Source of the DNA: Gemmatimonadaceae bacterium
Lineage (GTDB): Bacteria > Gemmatimonadota > Gemmatimonadetes > Gemmatimonadales > Gemmatimonadaceae
Assembly: GCA_019694735.1 (NCBI GenBank)
Contig: JAIBBJ010000098.1
Location: forward strand, 1-61,253
DNA: 61,253 nt
Direction of reading: 5' to 3'
Below are positions 1-9,049 of the stretch, in pieces. Positions within the stretch are counted from its first letter, which is position 1; each line of letters begins with the position of its first letter. Under the pieces are notes generated by a model. It was not told where the DNA came from. It ran no database searches and saw nothing but the letters and a program-made list of their open reading frames with translations. Position numbers and translations under genes: made by a program.

Positions 1-1585
1 GCCGCCGCCGCGCTGCACGGGTGCCGCGCTCGACCTCGCGACGAGCGTCGCGCGGATGCGCGCGCGCGCGCAGCAGGCGCTCCTCGCCGCCGCCGGGGTC
101 GCCATCGAGGTGACCGCCGCGCGCGAGCTGCTCGCGTTCGCCGATTCGATGGAAGTGCGCATCACCGTGCACAACCGCGGCGTGCGGCCGGTGCGGTTCG
201 ACGCCGCCGAGCTGCGGCCGTCGTTCGCGGGCGGGCGCCCCGGCGTCACCATCGCGCCCGACTCCTCGGCGAGCGTCACCGACCAGCTGCTCGGGCTCGT
301 GGACCACAGCCCGTGGTGGGTGGGCGGCCGCGCCGGCGCGATGTTCGCCGACACGCGCTCGCCCGAGGACGGCATCGCGCTCGTCTCGTATGGCCCCGAT
401 GCGCCGCTCGTGCCGAGCGTCGCGGTCCCCGAGGGCACCCGGCGGTTGAGCGCCGCGCAGGTCACCCTCGGCATCGCGGGCATCACCACCACGGTGGACG
501 CGGGCGACCTCACGTACCGCTTCGCCGATCCCGTGCTCGGCGAGGTGTGGCGGCCGGCGGGCGGCGTGCCGCCGGTGACGCTCGAGCTCGACCGTGGGCT
601 CGAGTGGGCGCGGGCGGGGCAGCCGCTGACGCGCACCGTGCGCGTGACCGTCCGCTCGCACACCGCGCGCCCGCGCGCGCTGAAGCTGCGCTACCTGCTG
701 CCGCCGGGCCTCCGGGTCGAGGGCGTGCCCGACACGCTCACCCTCGCGGCGGGGGAGGTGCGCGAGCTCTTCCTGACGCTGCGCGGCACGCTCGCCGAGG
801 GGCGGCATGAGTTCGGTGTCGGTGCCGAGAGCGAGGGCACGACGTATGCCGAGGGGTTCCGGCTCATCGACTATCCGCACATCCGCCCGATCCGGCTCTA
901 CCGCAGCTCCGCGATGTACGTGCAGGCGGTCACGGTGACGGTGCCGCGCGAGTTGCGTGTCGCGTACGTGGCGGGCGTCTCCGACGCCGTCGCGCCGGTG
1001 CTCGTCGGCCTCGAGATCCCGACGACCGTGGTGACGGTGGACGAGCTGCCGCTGCTCGACCTCGGCCGCTACACCACCGTGGTGATCGGCCCGCGCGCGT
1101 ACGAGGCGCACCCGGAACTCGCGACGCAGAACCCGCGTTTGCTCCAGTGGGTGCGCGCGGGTGGCACGCTCGTCGTGCAGTACGGGCAGTTCGAGATGGC
1201 GGGTGCCGGGATGATGCCCTACCCGGTCGGCTTCACGCGGCCGGCCGCGCGGGTGACGATCGAGGATGCGCCGGTCACGGTGACGCAGCCGGCGAGCACG
1301 CTCCTCGGCTGGCCCAACCGGATCGGCGCCGCCGACTGGCGCGAGTGGGTGCAGGAGCGCGGGCTCTACATGCCGACGACCATCGACCCGCGCTACCGGA
1401 CGCCGCTCGAGCTCCACGATCCGGGCGAGCCGGAGAACCGTGGCGCGCTCCTCGAGGCGACGCTCGGCCGCGGACGGTACGTGTACACCACGCTCTCCCT
1501 CTTCCGCCAGCTGCCGGCGGGGGTGCCGGGGAGCGCCCGGCTGCTGGTGAACCTCCTCTCGGCGGGGCTCGTCCCCGTCCCCTGA
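1..1585 (+). CDS. PIG-L/LmbE-type deacetylase, C-terminal part (5' end outside window)
   Basis: The frame is open to the left edge, so the first visible ATG (56) is not the true start and about 527 residues of a longer protein are seen. The visible part is a beta-rich NEW3/CARDB-like region (for example LRYLLPPGLRVEG) followed by a Rossmann-like segment with RVAYVAGVSDAVAPVLVG, VVIGPRAYEAHPEL and WVRAGGTLVVQYGQFE, resembling the class I amidotransferase/DJ-1 fold. I recall this C-terminal architecture behind an N-terminal zinc PIG-L deacetylase domain in Gemmatimonadota proteins of roughly 850 residues; that catalytic domain would lie outside the window. The next gene starts 5 bases after this stop, so the two are probably co-transcribed. 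The family assignment is from memory of architecture and is only moderately sure. Confidence 0.55.
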   Translation, partial: PPPRCTGAALDLATSVARMRARAQQALLAAAGVAIEVTAARELLAFADSMEVRITVHNRGVRPVRFDAAELRPSFAGGRPGVTIAPDSSASVTDQLLGLVDHSPWWVGGRAGAMFADTRSPEDGIALVSYGPDAPLVPSVAVPEGTRRLSAAQVTLGIAGITTTVDAGDLTYRFADPVLGEVWRPAGGVPPVTLELDRGLEWARAGQPLTRTVRVTVRSHTARPRALKLRYLLPPGLRVEGVPDTLTLAAGEVRELFLTLRGTLAEGRHEFGVGAESEGTTYAEGFRLIDYPHIRPIRLYRSSAMYVQAVTVTVPRELRVAYVAGVSDAVAPVLVGLEIPTTVVTVDELPLLDLGRYTTVVIGPRAYEAHPELATQNPRLLQWVRAGGTLVVQYGQFEMAGAGMMPYPVGFTRPAARVTIEDAPVTVTQPASTLLGWPNRIGAADWREWVQERGLYMPTTIDPRYRTPLELHDPGEPENRGALLEATLGRGRYVYTTLSLFRQLPAGVPGSARLLVNLLSAGLVPVP

Positions 1586-1590
1586 CGCGC

Positions 1591-2952
1591 ATGGCACGCA
1601 CCCGGGTGGTCATCATCGGCGGCGGCTTCGGCGGCCTCAACGCGGCCCGCGCGTTCGCGGGGGCCGACGTCGAGGTGCTGCTCATCGACCGCACCAACCA
1701 CCACCTGTTCCAGCCGCTGCTCTACCAGGTCGCCACGACCTCGCTCGCCCCGAGCGAGATCACCGCACCGATCCGCTGGGTGCTCCGCAAGCAGAAGAAC
1801 GTGACGACGCTGCTCGGCACGGTGGAGCGGATCGACCGGCGCAACCGGTCGGTGCACGTGAAGGGCGAGGTGGACCCGATCCACTACGACTACCTGATCG
1901 TCGCCACGGGCACCCGGCACGCCTACTTCGGTCGACCGGAATGGGAGACGTGGGCGCCGGGCCTGAAGAACGTCGAGGACGCGCGCCGCATCCGGAAGCG
2001 CTTCCTGCTCGCGTTCGAGCGGGCCGAGTGGGAGGAGGACCCGGCGGCGCGGCAGGCGCTGCTGACGTTCGTGGTCGTGGGCGGCGGGCCCACCGGCGTG
2101 GAGCTCGCGGGCGTGCTCCCCGAGATGTGCCGCGTCGCGTTCCGGCCCGACTTCCGCCGCATCGACACCGGCCGCGTCCGCGTGATCCTCGTCGAGGGCG
2201 GCACGCGGATCCTGCCGGCGTTCCCGCCGGCGCTCTCGGCGCGCGCGCAGCGCGACCTCGAGCGGCTCGGCGTCGAGGTCCGCACGGCGACGATGGTGAC
2301 GGAGATTGACGAGCAGGGTGTCGTGCTCGGCGGCGGCGAGCGCATCCTCTCGCAGTCGGTCTTCTGGGCCGCCGGCAACGCCGCGTCGCCGCTGGGGGCG
2401 ACGCTCGACGTGCCGCTCGAGCGCACCGGCCGCGTGCTGGTGGAGCCCGATCTCTCCCTTCCCGGCGACCCGCGCGTGTTCGTGATCGGCGACCTGTCGG
2501 CGGCGGCGCTCCCCGGCGGCGGGTACGTGCCGAGCGTGGCGCCGGCCGCGAACCAGATGGGGCAGCATGCCGCCGCGAACATCCTGCGTCTCGTGCGCGG
2601 GGCGCCGTCGCAGCCGTTCCGCTACTTCAACAAGGGCGACCTCGCCACCATCGGCCGCCACAAGGCCGTCGCCTCCTTCGGCGGCGGCCGGATCCAGATG
2701 GCCGGCTACTTCGCCTGGTTCATGTGGTTGTTCATCCACATCGCGTACCTGATCGGCTTCCGCAACCGGCTCAGCGTCATGCTGCAGTGGGCGTACAACT
2801 ACCTGTTCTTCGAACGCGGCGTGCGCCTGATCACCGAGACCGAGGACGCGTCGATGAGCCGGCATCCGGCGACGATCGGGCGGACCGGGGAGTTCGAGGC
2901 GCGGTCGGCCGCGGCGAAGGCCGCCGACGCGGGGCAGGGCGGGGCGCGCTGA
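1591..2952 (+). CDS. ndh: Type II NADH:quinone oxidoreductase
   Basis: A non-proton-pumping flavoprotein that passes electrons from NADH to the membrane quinone pool. The 453-residue protein has an N-terminal FAD dinucleotide-binding motif (GGGFGG, residues 10-15), an active-site-like stretch [13 protein letters not shown] near residues 37-49, a second NAD(H)-binding motif [11 protein letters not shown] (164-174) and the distal FAD motif VFVIGD. The C-terminal third contains an amphipathic/hydrophobic stretch ([19 protein letters not shown]) typical of membrane anchoring in NDH-2. Length matches the family. ATG 1591 was chosen because it gives the canonical start just before the first beta strand ([11 protein letters not shown]) and lies 5 bases after the preceding stop. 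With cytochrome bd further along the window it could form a minimal respiratory chain. Confidence 0.93.
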   Translation: MARTRVVIIGGGFGGLNAARAFAGADVEVLLIDRTNHHLFQPLLYQVATTSLAPSEITAPIRWVLRKQKNVTTLLGTVERIDRRNRSVHVKGEVDPIHYDYLIVATGTRHAYFGRPEWETWAPGLKNVEDARRIRKRFLLAFERAEWEEDPAARQALLTFVVVGGGPTGVELAGVLPEMCRVAFRPDFRRIDTGRVRVILVEGGTRILPAFPPALSARAQRDLERLGVEVRTATMVTEIDEQGVVLGGGERILSQSVFWAAGNAASPLGATLDVPLERTGRVLVEPDLSLPGDPRVFVIGDLSAAALPGGGYVPSVAPAANQMGQHAAANILRLVRGAPSQPFRYFNKGDLATIGRHKAVASFGGGRIQMAGYFAWFMWLFIHIAYLIGFRNRLSVMLQWAYNYLFFERGVRLITETEDASMSRHPATIGRTGEFEARSAAAKAADAGQGGAR

Positions 2953-2973
2953 GCCGGCGCCCCGCGCCCGCGC

Positions 2974-4035
2974 TCAGCCGACCGGCAGTGCGTGCGCCGC
3001 GGCAGGGCCCGTCGCGAGCGAGCGGCCCACCGCGCGCGCGACCAGCGCGCATCGCTGCATCATCGCCTCGAACGCCGCCGGTTCGAGCGACTGCTCGCCG
3101 TCCGAGCGGGCCTTCGAGGGCTCCGGGTGCACCTCGACGATGAGGCCGTCGGCGCCCGCGGCGATCGCCGCGAGGGCGAGTGGCGTGACCAGGTCGGCGC
3201 GGCCGCCGGCGTGACTGGGGTCCACGATCACGGGCAGGTGCGTCTCGCGCTTGAGCACCGGAATGGCCGCCACGTCCATCGTGTTCCGGGTGGCCGTCTC
3301 GTACGTGCGGATGCCGCGCTCGCACAGCATCACATCCCGGTTGCCCTGCGCCATGATGTACTCGGCGGCCATCAGCAGCTCGGTGACGGTGCCGGAGAGC
3401 CCGCGCTTGAGGAGCACCGGCCGCGGCACGCGCCCGACCTCGGTGAGGAGCGGGAAGTTCTGCATGTTGCGCGCACCGATCTGGAGGACGTCGGCGTACT
3501 CGGCCACGAGTTCCACCTGCCGCGTGTCCATGACCTCCGTGACCACCGGCAGCCCGGTCGCGCGCCGCGTCTCGGCGAGGAGCTCGAGTCCCTCGCGCCC
3601 CATCCCCTGGAACGCGTACGGCGAGGAGCGTGGCTTGAAGGCGCCGCCGCGCAGCAGGCGGGCCCCGGCGGCGCGCACGCGCTCCGCCGTCGTCTGCAGC
3701 ATCTCGCGGCCCTCGACCGAGCAGGGGCCGGCGATCACCACCACCTCGGATCCGCCGATGATGGTCTCCGCCGGATCGCCGAAGGCGATGCGCGAATCGC
3801 CGGCGGCGAACTCGCGCGAGGCGAGGCGGTAGGGCTTGAGTACCGGCATCACCTGCTCGACCCCTTCGAGCATCCGCAGCCCGGCCTCCGACAGGCGGGC
3901 GTCGTCGCCGATGCAGCCGATGACGGTGCGCTGCTCGCCGCGGATGAGGTGGGTGCGGAGGCCGGCCGCCTCCACGTGCTGGACGATGCGGTCGAGACCT
4001 TCAGGGCTGAGGTCGGGGCGGGTGACGATGATCAT
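2974..4035 (-). CDS. aroF: 3-deoxy-7-phosphoheptulonate (DAHP) synthase, type I-beta with ferredoxin-like regulatory domain
   Basis: Condenses phosphoenolpyruvate and erythrose 4-phosphate in the first step of the shikimate pathway. The 353-residue protein aligns closely from memory with Thermotoga maritima DAHP synthase: an N-terminal ferredoxin-like domain (residues 1 to about 75; [20 protein letters not shown]) that binds Tyr/Phe in that enzyme, then the TIM barrel with metal-site Cys in [10 protein letters not shown] (102-111), [30 protein letters not shown] and EVHPEP. The start at 4035 has a GGAGAG Shine-Dalgarno; the open frame continues upstream, but that part has no homology and contains an intrinsic terminator. 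Expression appears to be set by the leader peptide and terminator immediately upstream (4048-4195), so both the gene and the enzyme would respond to Phe/Tyr. Its precursor erythrose 4-phosphate links it to the neighbouring Calvin operon. Confidence 0.95.
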   Translation of the reverse strand: MIIVTRPDLSPEGLDRIVQHVEAAGLRTHLIRGEQRTVIGCIGDDARLSEAGLRMLEGVEQVMPVLKPYRLASREFAAGDSRIAFGDPAETIIGGSEVVVIAGPCSVEGREMLQTTAERVRAAGARLLRGGAFKPRSSPYAFQGMGREGLELLAETRRATGLPVVTEVMDTRQVELVAEYADVLQIGARNMQNFPLLTEVGRVPRPVLLKRGLSGTVTELLMAAEYIMAQGNRDVMLCERGIRTYETATRNTMDVAAIPVLKRETHLPVIVDPSHAGGRADLVTPLALAAIAAGADGLIVEVHPEPSKARSDGEQSLEPAAFEAMMQRCALVARAVGRSLATGPAAAHALPVG

Positions 4036-4047
4036 CGGGCTCTCCGG

Positions 4048-4084
4048 GGAAAAGGAAGAGGCCCGTGCGGTGGGCACGGGCCTC
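4048..4084 (-). terminator. Intrinsic terminator (attenuator) in the aroF leader
   Basis: A perfect 11-bp stem, GAGGCCCGTGC (4058-4068) with GCACGGGCCTC (4074-4084), has a 5-base loop. On the minus strand it is followed by TTCCTTTTCC, then the aroF ribosome-binding site. Its 5' arm on the RNA can instead pair with CACGGGCC inside the leader peptide gene (4142-4135), giving mutually exclusive structures. Confidence 0.85.
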
Positions 4085-4108
4085 GGGGTCATCAGGAGCA
4101 TCGCAGCG

Positions 4109-4195
4109 TCAGTCGCGCGCGGTTCCTGCACCGGGGCCCGTGGGGGTCGGCGCGAAGCAGCTAAAGTAGAAGACGGTCGCGTGGTGGCGCAGCAT
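4109..4195 (-). CDS. Aromatic leader peptide controlling aroF (28 aa)
   Basis: A 28-codon frame between the aroF promoter and its terminator, too short to be listed by ordinary gene finding. It begins MLRHHAT and carries VFYFSCF at residues 8-14: three Phe and one Tyr codons within six (TTC 4171-4169, TAC, TTT, TTC 4156-4154). The segment CACGGGCC, 12-19 bases downstream of the last Phe codon, is identical to part of the terminator's 3' arm and can pair with the 5' arm. A ribosome waiting for charged tRNA-Phe or tRNA-Tyr would leave it free to form the antiterminator. This is the logic of pheL/trpL attenuation. The stop codon lies 24 bases beyond that segment, unlike the textbook layout. The ATG is about 3 bases from the predicted transcription start, so translation may be leaderless. 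Confidence 0.75.
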   Translation of the reverse strand: MLRHHATVFYFSCFAPTPTGPGAGTARD

Positions 4196-4204
4196 GATCT
4201 GCTG

Positions 4205-4233
4205 AGGCTACCGGCTCCCTCGCGCCACGTCAA
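4205..4233 (-). promoter_or_regulatory. aroF promoter
   Basis: On the minus strand, TTGACG (4233-4228), a 17-base spacer and TAGCCT (4210-4205) form a good sigma-70-type promoter. The transcript should start near 4198, just before the leader peptide ATG at 4195. Confidence 0.7.
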
Positions 4234-4263
4234 CTGCGGCGCCGAGGTGCGGGAATGCCCGAC

Positions 4264-4292
4264 TTCGCACCAAATGGTGCAAGCGGTAGCTT
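4264..4292 (+). promoter_or_regulatory. Predicted cbb operon promoter with internal palindrome
   Basis: TTCGCA (4264-4269), a 17-base spacer and TAGCTT (4287-4292, followed by TCCGC) form a plausible promoter giving a 5' leader of about 150 bases before cbbM. The spacer contains the inverted repeat GCACCAAATGGTGC (4267-4280; 6-bp arms, 2-base centre), so a bound regulator would sit exactly on the polymerase site. No cbbR-like gene is present nearby. Confidence 0.5.
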
Positions 4293-4451
4293 TCCGCTCG
4301 GTCGCCCGCACCGCGAGGTCGGCCGACAAATAGGAAGGGAAGCGTAGGCCCCCCGGTTCGCTCGACCACCACCTTCCCGTCGGGAGGGGCTCGCCGCACG
4401 TCGCGGCCACCCTCGCGGACGGGACCGGGTCACCCGGGGAGCCCCCGCGCG

Positions 4452-5834
4452 ATGGACCAATCCGACCGCTACGCCGCCCTCGACCTCGACGAGGCGACCC
4501 TCATGCGCGAGGGGCGGCACATCCTCGCCGCCTACAAGATGCGGCCCAAGCCCGGCCACGCGTATCTCGCGGCCGCCGCGCACTTCGCCGCGGAGTCGAG
4601 CACCGGGACCAACGTCGCGGTCTCCACCACCGATGACTTCACGCGGGGCGTGGACGCGCTGGTGTACCACATCGACGCGGCGTCCGACGAGCTGCGGATC
4701 GCGTACCCGCTCGAGCTCTTCGACCGGAACATCACCGACGGCCGGATGATGATCGTGTCGTTCCTCACCCTGGCGATGGGGAACAACCAGGGGATGGGCG
4801 ACATCGAGCACGCGAAGCTCTACGACTTCTGGGTGCCCGACCGGGCGCTGCAGCTCTTCGACGGGCCGGCGAAGGACATCTCGGACCTGTGGCGGGTCCT
4901 CGGCCGCGACGTGCGCGACGGCGGCTACATCGCCGGCACCATCATCAAGCCGAAGCTCGGGCTGCGCCCCGAGCCGTTCGCGAAGGCCGCCTACGAGTTC
5001 TGGCTGGGCGGCGACTTCATCAAGAACGACGAGCCGCAGGGGAACCAGGTGTTCGCGCCGCTCAAGCGGACCATCCCGCTGGTGCGCGACGCGATGCGCC
5101 GGGCGATGGACGAGACGGGGCAGGCGAAGCTCTTCTCGGCGAACATCACCGCCGACGACCACTACGAGATGTGCGCGCGCGCCGACTTCATCCTCGAGAC
5201 GTTCGGCGCCGACGCCGACAAGGTCGCATTCCTCGTGGACGGCTTCGTCGGCGGTCCGGGGATGGTCACCACCGCGCGCCGGCAGTACCCGGGCCAGTAC
5301 CTGCACTACCATCGCGCGGGGCACGGGATGGTCACCTCGCCGAGCGCGAAGCGCGGCTACACCGCGTACGTCCTGGCGAAGATGGCGCGGCTGCAGGGCG
5401 CCTCGGGGATCCATGTCGGCACCATGGGCTACGGCAAGATGGAGGGCGCGCAGGACGACCGTGCGATCGCCTACATCATCGAGCGCGACGAGTACCAGGG
5501 CCCCGCCTACCACCAGCGCTGGCTGGGGATGCGGCCGACCACGCCAATCATTTCGGGTGGGATGAATGCCCTCCGCTTGCCCGGCTTCTTCGCGAACCTC
5601 GGGCACGGTAACGTCATCAACACCGCGGGGGGCGGGTCCTATGGGCATCTGGACTCGCCGGCGGCGGGCGCGACGTCGCTGCGGCAGGCGTACGAGTGCT
5701 GGAAGGCCGGGGCGGATCCGGTCGAGTGGGCGCGGACGCACCGGGAGTTCGCGCGGGCCTTCGAGTCCTTCCCGGGTGACGCGGATGCGCTCTACCCGGG
5801 CTGGCGTGCCCGGCTGGGCGTGGCGGCCCCGTGA
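4452..5834 (+). CDS. cbbM: Form II ribulose-1,5-bisphosphate carboxylase/oxygenase, large subunit only
   Basis: Fixes CO2 onto ribulose 1,5-bisphosphate in the Calvin cycle. The 460-residue protein follows Rhodospirillum rubrum CbbM nearly end to end from memory, even to the N-terminus (MDQSxRY) and residue numbering: Lys166 in [10 protein letters not shown], carbamylated Lys191 with Asp193 and Glu194 in [39 protein letters not shown] for loop 6, [10 protein letters not shown] and a terminal SFPGDAD. All catalytic motifs are intact and no small subunit gene adjoins, as expected for form II. It opens a four-gene operon with fructose-bisphosphatase, phosphoribulokinase and aldolase. Form II enzymes are typically low-specificity and suited to high-CO2, low-O2 settings. 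CbbQ/CbbO activases and CbbR, often linked to cbbM in proteobacteria, are absent here. Base composition does not differ visibly from neighbours, so any transfer is not recent. Confidence 0.97.
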   Translation: MDQSDRYAALDLDEATLMREGRHILAAYKMRPKPGHAYLAAAAHFAAESSTGTNVAVSTTDDFTRGVDALVYHIDAASDELRIAYPLELFDRNITDGRMMIVSFLTLAMGNNQGMGDIEHAKLYDFWVPDRALQLFDGPAKDISDLWRVLGRDVRDGGYIAGTIIKPKLGLRPEPFAKAAYEFWLGGDFIKNDEPQGNQVFAPLKRTIPLVRDAMRRAMDETGQAKLFSANITADDHYEMCARADFILETFGADADKVAFLVDGFVGGPGMVTTARRQYPGQYLHYHRAGHGMVTSPSAKRGYTAYVLAKMARLQGASGIHVGTMGYGKMEGAQDDRAIAYIIERDEYQGPAYHQRWLGMRPTTPIISGGMNALRLPGFFANLGHGNVINTAGGGSYGHLDSPAAGATSLRQAYECWKAGADPVEWARTHREFARAFESFPGDADALYPGWRARLGVAAP

Positions 5835-5850
5835 CCGAGAGGAGTCCCTG

Positions 5851-6924
5851 ATGCCGACCGGTGGACGCTCGACGCTGACGCAGTACCTCATCGAGGAACG
5901 CCGGCGCGCTCCCGGCGCGACCGGCGAGCTCAACTCGCTCATCACCGACATCTCGCTCGCCTGCAAGGCGATCGCGAAGCGGGTCGCGCACGGGGCGCTC
6001 AGCGGCGCGAGCGGGTCGGCCGGCACGCGCAACGTGCAGGGCGAGGAGCAGCAGCAACTCGACGTCCTCTCCAACGGCCTCTTCCTCCGCGCCACCGAAT
6101 GGGGCGGGCACGTGGCCGGCATGGTCTCGGAGGAGCTCGAGGCGCCGTACGTCCTGCCCGCGCAGTACCCGCGCGGCAAGTACCTCCTCTGCTTCGACCC
6201 GCTCGACGGCTCGTCCAACATCGACGTGAACGTCGCCGTCGGGAGCATCTTCTCGGTGCTCCGCGCGCCGACCCCGGGCACCGACGCGCGCCCCGAGGAC
6301 TTCCTGCAGCCCGGCACGCAGCAGGTCTGCGCGGGCTACGCGATCTACGGGCCCTGCACGATGCTCGTGCTGACGCTCGGGAACGGCACGCACGGCTTCA
6401 CCCTCGACCCGCTGCTGGGCGAGTGGGTCCTGAGCCACCCGGGGATCCGGGTGCCCGCCGAGACGCGGGAGTTCGCGATCAACGCGTCCAACAGCCGGCA
6501 CTGGGAGCCGGCGGTGAAGCGGTACGTGGACGAGTGCCTCGCGGGGGCGACGGGGCCGCGCGGCAAGGACTTCAACATGCGGTGGATCGCGTCGCTGGTG
6601 GCGGAGACGCACCGGATCCTGATGCGGGGCGGGGTGTTCCTCTATCCGCGCGACACGCGCGACGGCACGAAGCCCGGCCGCCTGCGCCTCCTGTACGAGG
6701 TGAATCCGATCGCGTTCCTCATCGAGCAGGCCGGCGGCCTCTCGAGCGACGGGCATCGGCGCGTGATGGACGTGACGCCGACGGCGCACCACCAGCGGAT
6801 CGGCTGCATCTTCGGGTCCGCCGACGAGGTGGCGCGGATCGAGCGGTACCACACCGAGGCCCCGCCCGATGCGCACGACTCGCCGCTGTTCGGGCGCCGC
6901 GGGCTCTTCTCCGCCCCCGACTGA
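5851..6924 (+). CDS. cbbF: Fructose-1,6-bisphosphatase, class I
   Basis: Hydrolyses fructose 1,6-bisphosphate to fructose 6-phosphate in RuBP regeneration and gluconeogenesis. The 357-residue protein carries the class I metal/substrate signature [14 protein letters not shown] starting at residue 115, an EELEAP acidic motif before it, [17 protein letters not shown] and the C-terminal loop [23 protein letters not shown] that holds the phosphate- and sugar-binding residues. ATG 5851 follows AGAGGAG by a good spacing and lies 16 bases after the cbbM stop. The plant-type redox cysteine insertion is not evident. Its position second in the operon, ahead of phosphoribulokinase, matches proteobacterial cbb clusters. 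In the absence of other FBPase genes in view it may also serve gluconeogenesis. Confidence 0.95.
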   Translation: MPTGGRSTLTQYLIEERRRAPGATGELNSLITDISLACKAIAKRVAHGALSGASGSAGTRNVQGEEQQQLDVLSNGLFLRATEWGGHVAGMVSEELEAPYVLPAQYPRGKYLLCFDPLDGSSNIDVNVAVGSIFSVLRAPTPGTDARPEDFLQPGTQQVCAGYAIYGPCTMLVLTLGNGTHGFTLDPLLGEWVLSHPGIRVPAETREFAINASNSRHWEPAVKRYVDECLAGATGPRGKDFNMRWIASLVAETHRILMRGGVFLYPRDTRDGTKPGRLRLLYEVNPIAFLIEQAGGLSSDGHRRVMDVTPTAHHQRIGCIFGSADEVARIERYHTEAPPDAHDSPLFGRRGLFSAPD

Positions 6925-6962
6925 CCTTCACCGGCGCCGGGCACCGGCGCACGAGGCCCAGG

Positions 6963-7838
6963 ATGTCCGCCAAGCACCCCATCATCGCCATCACCGGCTC
7001 GTCCGGCGCCGGCACGACGTCGGTGACGCGCGTCTTCGAGAACATCTTCCGCCGCGAGGGCGTGCGGGCGGCGGTCGTGGAGGGCGACTCCTTCCACCGC
7101 TACGACCGCACGGCGATGAAGCAGCGGATGGCCGCCGAGGAGGCCGCGGGCAACCGCACCTACTCGCACTTCGGCGAGGACGCCAACCTCTTCCCCGAAC
7201 TCGCCGAGCTGTTCCGGCAGTACGGCGAGACCGGGACCGGCACGGTGCGGAAGTACCTGCACAATGACGAGGAGGCGGCGCCGTACCGGCAGCCGCAGGG
7301 CACCTTCACCCCGTGGGAGCCGCTCCCGGAGAGCGAGCTCCTCTTCTATGAGGGGCTCCACGGCGCGGTGGTCACGGAGACGGCCAACGTCGCGCAGCAC
7401 CCCGACCTGCTGATCGGCGTCGTGCCGGTGATCAACCTCGAGTGGATCCAGAAGCTCCACCGCGACCGCATCCAGCGCGGCTACTCCACCGAGGCGGTCA
7501 CCGACGTGATCCTCCGCCGGATGCCCGACTACATCCACTACATCGTGCCGCAGTTCCAGCGCACGCACGTGAACTTCCAACGCGTGCCGGTGGTGGACAC
7601 CTCCAACCCGTTCATCGCGCGGACGATCCCGACGGCGGACGAGTCGATCGTCGTGATCCGCTTCGCGAACCCGCGCGGCATCGACTTCCCGTACCTGCTT
7701 TCGATGCTCGGGGGCTCGTGGATGTCGCGCGCCAACACGATCGTCGTGCCCGGCGGCAAGATGGAGCTGGCGATGCAGCTCATCTTCACGCCGATGATCA
7801 TGCGCCTCGTCGACCGGCGCCGGAAGATGGTCGGCTGA
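6963..7838 (+). CDS. cbbP: Phosphoribulokinase, bacterial class I
   Basis: Phosphorylates ribulose 5-phosphate to RuBP, the substrate of RuBisCO, and is diagnostic for a working Calvin cycle. The 291-residue length is that of the proteobacterial octameric class, not the longer cyanobacterial/plant class. The P-loop GSSGAGTTS occupies residues 12-20. Asp42 and His45 in [10 protein letters not shown] coincide with the catalytic residues known in the Rhodobacter sphaeroides enzyme. Other family blocks are [21 protein letters not shown] and [25 protein letters not shown]. The ATG at 6963 gives the family-standard N-terminus; an AGGCCCAGG stretch just upstream is a weak ribosome site. Class I enzymes are allosterically controlled by NADH and AMP, which the sequence cannot confirm here. 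Confidence 0.96.
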   Translation: MSAKHPIIAITGSSGAGTTSVTRVFENIFRREGVRAAVVEGDSFHRYDRTAMKQRMAAEEAAGNRTYSHFGEDANLFPELAELFRQYGETGTGTVRKYLHNDEEAAPYRQPQGTFTPWEPLPESELLFYEGLHGAVVTETANVAQHPDLLIGVVPVINLEWIQKLHRDRIQRGYSTEAVTDVILRRMPDYIHYIVPQFQRTHVNFQRVPVVDTSNPFIARTIPTADESIVVIRFANPRGIDFPYLLSMLGGSWMSRANTIVVPGGKMELAMQLIFTPMIMRLVDRRRKMVG

Positions 7839-7869
7839 CCCGCGGTCCCACCCTCACCGAACGCCCGCG

Positions 7870-8934
7870 ATGCCCCTCGTCTCGATGCGCCAGCTGCTCG
7901 ACCACGCCGCCGAGCACGGCTACGGCCTCCCCGCCTTCAACGTCAACAACCTCGAGCAGATCCAGGCGATCATGGAGGCGGCCGCCGAGTGCGACAGCCC
8001 GGTGATCATGCAGGGGTCGGCGGGGGCGCGGAAGTACGCCGGCGAGGCGTACCTGCGCCACCTCATCGAGGCCGCGATCGAGTCGCACCCCGACATCCCG
8101 ATCGTGATGCACCAGGACCACGGCGCCAGTCCCGCCGTCTGCGTGCAGGCGATGCGCTCCGGCTTCTCGAGCGTGATGATGGACGGCTCGCTGCTCGAGG
8201 ACGCGAAGACGCCGGCCGACTACGCGTACAACGCGAAGGTGACGCGCCACGTCGTGGACATCGCCCACGCCATCGGTGTCTCGGTCGAGGGGGAGCTCGG
8301 CTGCCTCGGCTCGCTGGAGACGGGGAAGGGCGAGGCCGAGGACGGCCACGGCGCCGAGGGCGCGCTGTCGCATGACCAGCTGCTCACCGACCCCGATGAG
8401 GCGGCGGCGTTCGTCCAGGCGACCAACGTGGACGCGCTGGCGATCGCGATCGGCACGTCGCACGGCGCCTACAAGTTCACCCGCCCGCCGACCGGGGCGG
8501 TGCTGCGGATCGACCGCATCAAGGCGATCCACGCGCGCATCCCGTCCACGCACCTCGTGATGCACGGCTCGTCGTCGGTGCCGCAGGAGTGGCTCGCGGT
8601 GATCAACGAGTTCGGCGGCGAGATGGGCGAGACCTACGGCGTCCCGGTGGAGGAGATCGTCGAGGGGATCAGGCACGGGGTCCGGAAGGTGAACATCGAC
8701 ACCGACCTGCGGATGTCGAGCACCGGGGCGATCCGGCAATTCCTCGCGAAGAACCGCAAGGAGTTCGATCCGCGGAAGTACCTCGCGTCGGCCCGGGCGG
8801 CGATGAAGGCGCTCTGCAAGGCGCGATACGAGGCGTTCGGGAGCGCGGGGCAGGCGAGCCGGATCAAGGCCCTGCCGCTCGAGGCGATGGCGGCGCGCTA
8901 CCGGAAGGGGGAGCTGGACGCGGTCGTGAGGTGA
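7870..8934 (+). CDS. cbbA: Fructose-bisphosphate aldolase, class II (CbbA type)
   Basis: A zinc-dependent aldolase joining glyceraldehyde 3-phosphate and dihydroxyacetone phosphate; CbbA enzymes also act on sedoheptulose bisphosphate in the Calvin cycle. The 354-residue protein has the class II signatures: Zn-binding His in [32 protein letters not shown] with a second His, and [10 protein letters not shown] with the third, then VNIDTDLRM for phosphate binding. The C-terminal half ([22 protein letters not shown]) matches the CbbA subgroup rather than the FbaA group. It follows cbbP by 31 bases and closes the four-gene operon, before a GC hairpin (9016-9046) and a convergent transporter gene. 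Transketolase and other pentose-phosphate steps are not in view. Confidence 0.95.
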   Translation: MPLVSMRQLLDHAAEHGYGLPAFNVNNLEQIQAIMEAAAECDSPVIMQGSAGARKYAGEAYLRHLIEAAIESHPDIPIVMHQDHGASPAVCVQAMRSGFSSVMMDGSLLEDAKTPADYAYNAKVTRHVVDIAHAIGVSVEGELGCLGSLETGKGEAEDGHGAEGALSHDQLLTDPDEAAAFVQATNVDALAIAIGTSHGAYKFTRPPTGAVLRIDRIKAIHARIPSTHLVMHGSSSVPQEWLAVINEFGGEMGETYGVPVEEIVEGIRHGVRKVNIDTDLRMSSTGAIRQFLAKNRKEFDPRKYLASARAAMKALCKARYEAFGSAGQASRIKALPLEAMAARYRKGELDAVVR

Positions 8935-9015
8935 GCGGCGCGCGGGGCGCGCGGGTAGCCACCCGGCCGGCGCGCGCGGCCTCCCGCGTCCCGCGCGCGA
9001 TCCCGGGGCTGCCGC

Positions 9016-9046
9016 GCACGGTCGGGGCGCCTGCGCCCTCCCGTGC
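9016..9046. terminator. Bidirectional hairpin between cbbA and the convergent MFS gene
   Basis: GCACGG pairs with CCGTGC and, inside a small internal loop, GGGCGC pairs with GCGCCC. There is no clear T-tract. It lies between convergent stops, the usual place for a shared terminator. The rest of 8935-9049 is GC-rich without other visible signals. Confidence 0.4.
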
Positions 9047-9049
9047 CGC

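Noticed and set aside
4036-4410. N-terminal extension of DAHP synthase back to 4410
   Set aside because: The family start is at 4035 with a good ribosome site, and the extension runs through a terminator and the leader peptide in another frame.
4425-4437. CCGGGTCACCCGG palindrome just before cbbM as a hairpin
   Set aside because: The one-base centre is too tight for an RNA hairpin, and similar GC palindromes are common in this composition.
4230-6317. Open frame of about 695 codons antisense to cbbM and cbbF
   Set aside because: Antisense shadow of two genes with fully conserved active sites; no family features.
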